From Caldora sp. SIO3E6 (GTDB lineage Bacteria; Cyanobacteriota; Cyanobacteriia; Cyanobacteriales; Coleofasciculaceae): a DNA stretch of 10,835 nucleotides. The DNA is taken from contig JAAHHL010000140.1 of assembly GCA_010672185.1 (NCBI GenBank), positions 1 through 10,835 of the forward strand, read 5' to 3'. The translations under genes were made by a program, and so were the position numbers. The notes under the pieces were generated by a model that worked only from the letters and a program-made list of their open reading frames with translations, was not told the DNA's origin and made no database searches. Below are positions 6,755-10,835 of the stretch, piece after piece; the first letter of the stretch is position 1; each line of letters begins with the position of its first letter.

Positions 6755-6860
6755 ACACGGGGATGCGGAGACGTGGATACGAGGAGACGCGGAGACACGG
6801 AGACGCGGAGACGCGGAGACACGGAGACGCGGAGACACGGAGACACGGAGACGCGGAGAC
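6755..6860. repeat. Octamer array GAGACGCG / GAGACACG
   Basis: About 13 8-bp units, degenerate at the rpsU end and nearly perfect after 6784. Units alternate between CGCG and CACG. Translations of this stretch (ETRRRGDAETRR-like or SPRLRVSA-like) are artefacts of the repeat. The unit is close to the reverse complement of the CCCCGCGT array at 1605-1636, differing mainly by A for G. Confidence 0.9.
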
Positions 6861-6946
6861 ATACCATACCATAAATGAATTTGCACTCACGGTAGTCAAA
6901 TTTCTTCCTTGGTACTGTCTCCTGTTTCCTGCTTGTTTCTTTAGGC

Positions 6947-7654
6947 TTACAAACAGACTCCTGTAGCAGGAGGTTGGGTTTTCACCTCAACTGCCTGATA
7001 TCCAGATGTCGTTAATAATTGTGAAACTACTAATTGTGCTCGTTCATTAGCCTGTTGTAGCAAATCCTCTCGACAGGCAGTTGCCTCGATCTTTTTCAAA
7101 GTTTCCTGTTGCGCTAGCATCTGTAACTGGGGTGCGACATCTGGCCCCAAACCCAAGAAGCCCCGATCATAGTCATATACTTGAGAACGACTTACGTCAA
7201 TTTTGCTGTCTAGTAGCTTAGGTGGTGGTAACTGCAACTGAATTGTATCATTAACAATATTGACATCCTCAACTTTTAGTTCTCCTAAATCAACTCCAGC
7301 TCGCACTTCACCATAAGCAATGTAGAGCAGTTGAGTTGAGCCAACTGGATATCCAGCAATGAGTCTATCCTGACGGGTGGGTACAACCGCTTCCATGGTA
7401 AACACGGCAGTTGTCAGTTCACTCGCACCACTTATTTGACTGACAATCAAAGAGCGTACATCAACTTCCGGTGCCGTCTCAGAGATGCTGAACATTCCCT
7501 GGACTTTATCGAAGAAACGAGCTCCTGTGAACATAATGCCAATTCCCGAAGTCATTGCTAACAGTGCTACACTGGCTGTGGTAATTAGTATTATGTTTTT
7601 GGGTAGCTTATAGATAATACGGCTCAACCGACTTTTCTGTAACTGTTCCCTCAT
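6947..7654 (-). CDS. DUF4230 family membrane-anchored protein
   Basis: The ATG at 7654 (235 residues) is preferred over a TTG at 7678, since AAGGAG lies seven bases before the ATG. Topology: a short basic cytoplasmic N-terminus (1-19), one membrane segment (about 20-43), then an exported or extracytoplasmic domain. The domain (about 75-215) has the DUF4230 pattern: ELTTAVFTMEAVV, a GSTQLLYIAYGEVRAGVDL segment (105-123), a beta-strand DTIQLQLPPPKLLD (136-149), and a helical tail with QQETLKKIE and ANERAQLVV. The family is widespread in cyanobacteria and Firmicutes; its function is unknown. Two Cys residues (194 and 234) could form a disulfide. The gene is a singleton, divergent from hisC and convergent with rpsU. 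Confidence 0.85.
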   Translation of the reverse strand: MREQLQKSRLSRIIYKLPKNIILITTASVALLAMTSGIGIMFTGARFFDKVQGMFSISETAPEVDVRSLIVSQISGASELTTAVFTMEAVVPTRQDRLIAGYPVGSTQLLYIAYGEVRAGVDLGELKVEDVNIVNDTIQLQLPPPKLLDSKIDVSRSQVYDYDRGFLGLGPDVAPQLQMLAQQETLKKIEATACREDLLQQANERAQLVVSQLLTTSGYQAVEVKTQPPATGVCL

Positions 7655-7782
7655 ATCCTTACTCCTTAATCCAGGCAATATTGGTTTTAATAGTCCTTGC
7701 TGGTAGATCTAATACTTTGTCTAATATTAATCAATCCATATTCAATCTTGTCTACTAACTTTCGCGAAGACCATCTTTTTTC

Positions 7783-7827
7783 CCTACACCCTACACCCTA
7801 CACCCTATACCCTACACCCCACACCCT
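7783..7827. repeat. Heptamer array CCTACAC
   Basis: Six 7-bp units with two variants (CCTATAC, CCCACAC), in the 390-bp divergent gap between the DUF4230 gene and hisC. The remainder of this gap holds a HIP1-containing imperfect hairpin (GCGATCGC 7859-7866 with GCTATCGC 7885-7892) and the CTAGTGC-type element at 7898-8003. I see no convincing promoter. Confidence 0.85.
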
Positions 7828-7897
7828 GCTCATCCCAAACCCAATTCGGTATACAATTGCGATCGCTTGCACCAGAAAGCTTGCGCTATCGCGTTTC

Positions 7898-8003
7898 CTA
7901 GTGCAGCTGACGTGGAAATAACTGAGCAACTAAAATCTCCTTGTCTCCCTTGTCTCCCTTGTCTCTTTTGAGGTGCTCAAGGACTTCTGCCTAGCTGCAC
8001 TAG
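7898..8003. repeat. Inverted-repeat-bounded element, CTAGTGC...GCACTAG type (copy B)
   Basis: Perfect 11-bp inverted ends CTAGTGCAGCT (7898-7908) and AGCTGCACTAG (7993-8003) enclose 84 bp that contain three copies of the nonamer CTTGTCTCC (7940-7966), the unit also seen at 1539-1583. Overall length (106 bp) and ends match copy A at 6247-6346. The flanks show no target-site duplication. It lies 41 bp upstream of hisC and may carry or block its promoter. Confidence 0.5.
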
Positions 8004-8044
8004 AACTCCCGAACTCCTTTCGTCTTCGTTAAATTCTGCCAATC

Positions 8045-9118
8045 ATGACTTACTTTCGCCCAAGCATTGATGATTTAGCCGGTTATGTGCCTGGTGAGCA
8101 GCCACCACCGGATGCCAAAATCATTAAATTGAATACGAATGAGAATCCTTATCCTCCTTCCCCTAAGGCGTTGCAGGTGCTACAGGAACTCAATGGAGAA
8201 CTGTTGCGCCGTTATCCAGACCCGATGGCTACTGCTTTTCGTCAAGCAGCTAGTCAGGTATTAGGATTGCCTGCTGACTGGATTCTGGTTGGCAATGGTA
8301 GCGATGATCTCTTAACAATGATTATCCGTGCTTGTACTGAAAAAGGGCGAGGAGTTGTTTATCCCACACCAACATATGTCCTTTACCGTACTTTGGCACA
8401 GATACAAGATGCGGACATTGTGGAAGTCCCCTACCTGGAAGATTACACTCTACCCATCGAAGAGTTAATTGCCGCTCAAGGAGCAGTAACCTTTATTGCT
8501 TCTCCCAATAGTCCCTCAGGAACAATTGTACCAGTAGAATTGCTGGAGAAGTTGGCAACAGGCTTATCTGGTGTACTGGTTATCGATGAAGCCTATACGG
8601 ATTTTGCTCAATTCAATGCTTTGGAATTAATCCAAAAGCACGATAATGTCATCGTTTTAAGGACTTTATCCAAGGGTTACTCGTTAGCCGGATTAAGACT
8701 AGGCTTTGGTTTAGCCAACCCCACACTGCTAGCCGGATTAATTAAGGTTAAAGATAGCTACAATATTGATGCGATCGCAATTGCTGTAGGGACCGTCGCC
8801 ATAGCAGATCAAGACCATAAAAATGCTAACGCCCAAAAGATTAAAGACTCTCGCATTCAAATGGCTCTTGACTTGGAGGAATTAGGTTTTACTCTCTACC
8901 CTTCTGAATCTAATTTTTTATTGGCAGGCTTATCACCAACCTTGGCGGAGAAGTTTTCGGCAGACAGTGCAGAATTTCTTTATGAAATACTGAAGCAACG
9001 GGGAATATTAGTCAGGTATTTCCAACAGCCGCGACTGACAGATAAGTTACGGATTACAGTTGGTACTCCAGAGCAAAATGCAGCTCTGATCAAGACCCTA
9101 AGAGATTGTTTAAATTGA
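8045..9118 (+). CDS. hisC: Histidinol-phosphate aminotransferase
   Basis: 357 residues, the usual HisC length. It is a PLP-dependent fold-type I enzyme interconverting imidazole-acetol phosphate plus glutamate and histidinol phosphate plus 2-oxoglutarate; paralogues may also act on aromatic or other amino acids. Landmarks: LNTNENPYPPSP (29-40) substrate region, GNGSDDLL (83-90) PLP phosphate contact, Asn155 in ASPNSPSGT, Asp181 and Tyr184 in VIDEAYTDF, Schiff-base Lys210 in TLSKGYSLAGLRLGFG, and Arg336 in KLRITVGT for the substrate carboxylate. No Shine-Dalgarno is visible before the ATG at 8045; MTYFRPSIDDLAGY is nevertheless the expected N-terminus. It is a stand-alone gene, as is common for his genes in cyanobacteria. 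One HIP1 site lies inside. The stop is followed after one base by a heptamer array. Confidence 0.94.
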   Translation: MTYFRPSIDDLAGYVPGEQPPPDAKIIKLNTNENPYPPSPKALQVLQELNGELLRRYPDPMATAFRQAASQVLGLPADWILVGNGSDDLLTMIIRACTEKGRGVVYPTPTYVLYRTLAQIQDADIVEVPYLEDYTLPIEELIAAQGAVTFIASPNSPSGTIVPVELLEKLATGLSGVLVIDEAYTDFAQFNALELIQKHDNVIVLRTLSKGYSLAGLRLGFGLANPTLLAGLIKVKDSYNIDAIAIAVGTVAIADQDHKNANAQKIKDSRIQMALDLEELGFTLYPSESNFLLAGLSPTLAEKFSADSAEFLYEILKQRGILVRYFQQPRLTDKLRITVGTPEQNAALIKTLRDCLN

Positions 9119-9119
9119 G

Positions 9120-9194
9120 AATTGGGAATTGGGAATTGGAAATTGGAAATTGGGAATTGGAAATTGGGAATTGGAAATTGGGAATTGGGAATTG
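9120..9194. repeat. Heptamer array AATTGGG / AATTGGA
   Basis: Ten full units plus AATTG, starting one base after the hisC stop. The G/A choice at the seventh position varies irregularly. See the potential pairing with the AATTAGC array to the right. Confidence 0.93.
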
Positions 9195-9217
9195 AATAAA
9201 ATTTGGTTTAAATTATC

Positions 9218-9280
9218 AATTAGCAATTAGCAATTAGCAATTAGCAATTCTAAATTCTAAATTCTAAATTCTAAATTCTT
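9218..9280. repeat. Heptamer arrays AATTAGC then AATTCTA
   Basis: Four AATTAGC units (9218-9245) pass without a break in phase into four AATTCTA units and one AATTCTT (9246-9280). The last units lie inside the 3' end of the ParA-like gene and provide its stop codon. CAATT motifs at 9217, 9224, 9231, 9238 and 9245 can pair with AATTG motifs of the preceding array at the same 7-nt spacing. Confidence 0.92.
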
Positions 9281-9863
9281 TCAAGATCTCCCTCCCTACT
9301 GCCTGATAAGCCTTCCAGCCACGATCAGAGTATCTATTGGGATAGTCTTTAATCAGAACACCAGCCAAGGGCGCTTTCTCAAAAGCGACCAACTTGGGAA
9401 TCTCTGCTTTAAACATGGGTAGTTTTAACTCTTCCAAGTTTCGCCGAGCGTCTTTTATCGCTGAGGATCTAGGAGGTACTTGAGTAAACAAAATTCTGAA
9501 ATTAGCTTCTGTCTCTTGGAGCAAGTCAACCATTTTGATTAAGGCATCCAAATCTAGCCCTTTAGGAGGTGTTGGTAGCAGCAACAAGTCTGATGCTTCC
9601 GCTAAATCCTGTAACTCCTCTGGAGATGGTCTAGCAGCGGTATCGAAAACTGAGTGCTGGTATTGCCCTAACCACTTCCCTGCTGCGGCAATCGCTACCG
9701 TTTTGAACGGTAGTTTTTCTTCCCGGTTCCAGACTAGGGCGCTGCGGTTTTTGTCAGAGTCTACCAATAGAGTAGGCACTTTCGTTTGTAAGTATCCGGC
9801 TAAGTGGATGGCTGTAGTGGTTTTCCCCACGCCTCCCTTGTAACCGACAATGCTGATTATCAA
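9264..9863 (-). CDS. ParA/MinD-like P-loop ATPase, orphan
   Basis: 199 residues, the short ParA type found with mobile and plasmid loci and in some chromosomes. The deviant Walker A is KGGVGKTTT (9-17), with signature Lys9. Next come LLVDSDKNRSA (32-42; Walker A' Asp35) and the switch region SVFDTAARPS (71-80). SDLLLLPTPP follows at 91-100. Members dimerise on ATP and bind DNA non-specifically to position plasmids, chromosomes or protein complexes. The TTG at 9863 is chosen: GAGG lies ten bases upstream and the Walker motif starts at the usual distance. No ParB or centromere-like gene is adjacent, so its cargo is unknown. The last five codons (EFRI and stop) are tandem AATTTAG repeats (reverse complement of the array at 9246-9280), so the native C-terminus may have been replaced. 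Confidence 0.87.
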   Translation of the reverse strand: MIISIVGYKGGVGKTTTAIHLAGYLQTKVPTLLVDSDKNRSALVWNREEKLPFKTVAIAAAGKWLGQYQHSVFDTAARPSPEELQDLAEASDLLLLPTPPKGLDLDALIKMVDLLQETEANFRILFTQVPPRSSAIKDARRNLEELKLPMFKAEIPKLVAFEKAPLAGVLIKDYPNRYSDRGWKAYQAVGREILKEFRI

Positions 9864-10003
9864 AGCTTTTGAGCCTCAATTCTATAATTCTGGATTAGCA
9901 TGATTTGGGCTTAAATACAACTGATTCTTGTGAGATAGACGTCTCCCCTGTCAGAAATATACAAGTTAAATGCGTTTAATGAGCTGTAATGACAATTTGT
10001 AAC

Positions 10004-10209
10004 TAGGGCTTGCTGAATTAGTGTGCAAGCTATACCAGACAAGGCTTTCATCTGTTAATAAGCCAAGTCTTGTACAAGGAAATGTATCAAATGGGCTCAA
10101 AAAGCTGTCATTGTTGTGGAAAATCCCTGGGTAATCTTCAAGCTGAAAGCTGAAAGCTGACGGCTGAAAGCTAAAAACTGATAGCTAATGACTTATTCAG
10201 CAAACTCTA
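10004..10209. mobile_element. MITE-like element with GGGCTTGCTGAAT ends
   Basis: TAGGGCTTGCTGAATTA (10004-10020) and the reverse complement of 10193-10209 (TAGAGTTTGCTGAATAA) agree at 14 of 17 positions. If TA is the duplicated target, the element proper is 10006-10207. The interior has no coding frame. It contains a degenerate heptamer array AGCTGAA (10141-10189). The element fills most of the 380-bp gap between the ParA-like gene and brnA; the part left of it (9864-10003) shows nothing I can assign. Confidence 0.6.
10141..10189. repeat. Degenerate heptamer array AGCTGAA
   Basis: Seven 7-bp units: two perfect AGCTGAA, then AGCTGAC, GGCTGAA, AGCTAAA, AACTGAT and AGCTAAT. It lies inside the 10004-10209 element, adjacent to its right inverted end. 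Confidence 0.8.
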
Positions 10210-10217
10210 ACTATAAT
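10188..10217 (+). promoter_or_regulatory. Candidate brnTA promoter
   Basis: A perfect -10 TATAAT (10212-10217) has ATGACT (10188-10193, 4 of 6 to -35 consensus) at an 18-bp spacing. The -35 and part of the spacer lie within the right end of the 10004-10209 element and the -10 lies just outside. Transcription would begin near 10224, shortly before the BrnT remnant ATG at 10243. Confidence 0.5.
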
Positions 10218-10231
10218 TGGTTATTGTAGCT
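10209..10231. promoter_or_regulatory. Possible BrnA operator overlapping the -10
   Basis: AACTATAAT (10209-10217) and ATTGTAGCT (10223-10231) form an inverted repeat (7 of 9) around TGGTT. BrnA antitoxins are known to repress their own promoters, so an inverted repeat covering the -10 box is a sensible operator candidate; it has not been matched to a known BrnA site. Confidence 0.35.
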
Positions 10232-10242
10232 GTTGTTCGGTT

Positions 10243-10281
10243 ATGGAATACGAGTGGGATGAAGCAAAACGCCTTAACTGA
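10243..10281 (+). pseudogene. brnT: brnT toxin remnant (first ten codons)
   Basis: The frame from the ATG at 10243 reads MEYEWDEAKRLN and stops. MEYEWDEAKR is the typical beginning of BrnT RNase toxins, which normally run to about 90 residues and lie immediately upstream of brnA. Here the frame ends after 12 residues and the brnA sequence follows directly, so nearly all of the toxin appears to be deleted with a junction near 10270. The match is by family pattern and is short, but its position ahead of brnA makes chance unlikely. Confidence 0.6.
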
Positions 10282-10519
10282 TTGGCAGCGTCTAGATGCG
10301 ATGACGGATGAAGAGATTGATTTGTCAGATTGTCCAGAGATCACACCAGAAATGTTCGCCCAATCAGTGATTCGGCGTGGTTTACCCAGCGCCAAAACCG
10401 AAGTACAGGTTACACTTCCCATTGATAGTGATGTACTGGAGTGGTTTAAATCTCAAGGGCGAGGTTATCAAACACAGATTAACCAATTGCTACGAGCATA
10501 TATGGAAGCACATCGTTAA
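10259..10519 (+). CDS. brnA: BrnA-type antitoxin, orphan
   Basis: 86 residues from the ATG at 10259. The N-terminal part ALTDWQRLDAMTDEEIDLSD (5-24) and CPEITPEMFAQSVIRRGL (25-42) is the usual BrnA lead-in. The C-terminal part EVQVTLPIDSDVLEWFKSQG (48-67) then GYQTQINQLLRAYMEAH is the ribbon-helix-helix DNA-binding module. BrnA normally neutralises BrnT and represses the brnTA operon; with BrnT missing it would act only as an antitoxin for other BrnT copies or as a DNA-binding repressor. An alternative TTG at 10217 would add 14 residues, but these are the toxin remnant read in another frame and overlap the -10 box. No good Shine-Dalgarno is seen before 10259, as expected if the native start was lost in the deletion. 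It ends by overlapping the xisI fragment tail to tail. Confidence 0.85.
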   Translation: MKQNALTDWQRLDAMTDEEIDLSDCPEITPEMFAQSVIRRGLPSAKTEVQVTLPIDSDVLEWFKSQGRGYQTQINQLLRAYMEAHR

Positions 10520-10722
10520 GCGGTCGCAAAGTCTGAATACTCCCGAACAGAGGGATGGTGAAAACTTACCACAATTTCTTTTTGAGAGATACCCATCTCT
10601 TGTAAATCTTGATCTACTTCAATTTCAGTATTATTTTCTTGCAGCCAAATTTTATCATCTTTGATATTAAACTCAGATCTTGCACCAAGCCCAAAAAATC
10701 CAAAAAACGGTTCTTCAGGACA
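10516..10722 (-). pseudogene. xisI: 3' fragment of a XisI-family gene
   Basis: An open frame of 68 codons with no ATG, GTG or TTG near its upstream end, closed by a TAG at 10735-10737. Its last 50 residues show the XisI C-terminal pattern: NIKDDKIWLQENNTEIEVDQ, then DLQEMGISQKEIVVSFHHPS, then VREYSDFATA. XisI, with XisH, controls excision of the fdxN element in Anabaena, and xisHI-like pairs are scattered through cyanobacterial genomes. Full-length XisI is about 110 residues, so the first half is missing. The codons before the match (PEEPFFGFFGLGARSE) do not fit the family and suggest a deletion or insertion junction. No xisH is seen in the remaining sequence to the window edge. Its stop overlaps the brnA stop by two bases. 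Confidence 0.68.
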
Positions 10723-10835
10723 TATTATGCTAAACTAATAGCTTTTATTGGCTAAGATTACTATCCTGTATGGCTTTGAGCTTTTTGATAATGCGTTTTT
10801 TCTTCTAAATGAGAGCACAATGCTTAAAATTATTG

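Noticed and set aside
6687..6966. Open frames with ETRRRGDAETRR-like or SPRLRVSA-like repeats, on both strands
   Set aside because: They are translations of the GAGACGCG octamer array after rpsU and of rpsU in other frames. No ribosome binding site supports them.
7859..7892. HIP1-containing hairpin as a regulatory site of hisC
   Set aside because: The pairing (8 bp with one mismatch) is largely explained by the HIP1 palindrome itself, which is frequent throughout the window.
9264..9863. Plasmid partition locus or replication origin
   Set aside because: Only a ParA-like gene is present. No ParB, no iteron-like non-array repeats and no replication gene are nearby, while the rest of the window is chromosomal housekeeping.
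10377..10664. 95-residue plus-strand frame overlapping brnA
   Set aside because: It is a shifted frame of brnA running into the antisense of the xisI fragment; it has no ribosome binding site and no family pattern.
10748..10835. Possible 5' end of a plus-strand gene (TTG at 10748, reading AKITILYGFELFDNAFFLLN) running off the window
   Set aside because: The frame is open to the edge, but only 29 codons are visible, there is no Shine-Dalgarno, and the opposite strand is open over the same stretch, so it cannot be supported.

Overview
The window looks like chromosomal DNA of a filamentous cyanobacterium. Nine exact copies of the HIP1 octamer GCGATCGC occur in 10.8 kb, eight of them inside genes (for example at 459, 1292, 3825, 3879, 5042, 5985, 6719 and 8771). 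The gene families are typically cyanobacterial (LrtA-type long HPF, DUF4230 membrane protein, XisI remnant). Almost every intergenic gap is filled with 7-9 bp tandem repeats, as in filamentous and heterocystous cyanobacteria. I cannot name a genus from the sequence alone.

Layout from left to right: a heptamer array at the left edge (1-157); a von Willebrand factor A (VWA) protein on + (232-1473); a repeat-filled convergent gap; a minus-strand pair of an APC amino-acid permease (2885-4210) and, downstream of it, a lipoprotein of unknown function (1640-2851); lipB on minus (4458-5114), bracketed by two copies of a 156/157-bp MITE-like element; hpf/lrtA (5615-6250) and rpsU (6575-6754) on +; a DUF4230 membrane protein on minus (6947-7654); hisC on + (8045-9118), convergent with an orphan ParA-like ATPase on minus (9264-9863); and a decay zone (about 10004-10835) with a MITE-like element, an orphan BrnA antitoxin whose BrnT toxin is reduced to about ten codons, and a 3' fragment of an xisI gene on the opposite strand.

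Most intact genes are housekeeping: lipoate synthesis (lipB), ribosome hibernation and the small ribosomal subunit (hpf, rpsU) and histidine biosynthesis (hisC). They are mostly singletons in short transcription units, separated by repetitive DNA. The only clear multi-gene unit is permease-lipoprotein (33-bp gap).

The most interesting layer is the repetitive DNA. At least three kinds of inverted-repeat-bounded, non-coding elements can be seen, and each carries a different simple tandem array inside it. Some of these elements or arrays appear to have supplied functional parts of neighbouring genes: the lipB Shine-Dalgarno lies in a target-site duplication, the stop codons of hpf and the ParA gene lie in repeat sequence, and a brnA -35 candidate lies in an element end. 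I found no complete transposase, CRISPR array, tRNA, rRNA or convincing new defence operon.
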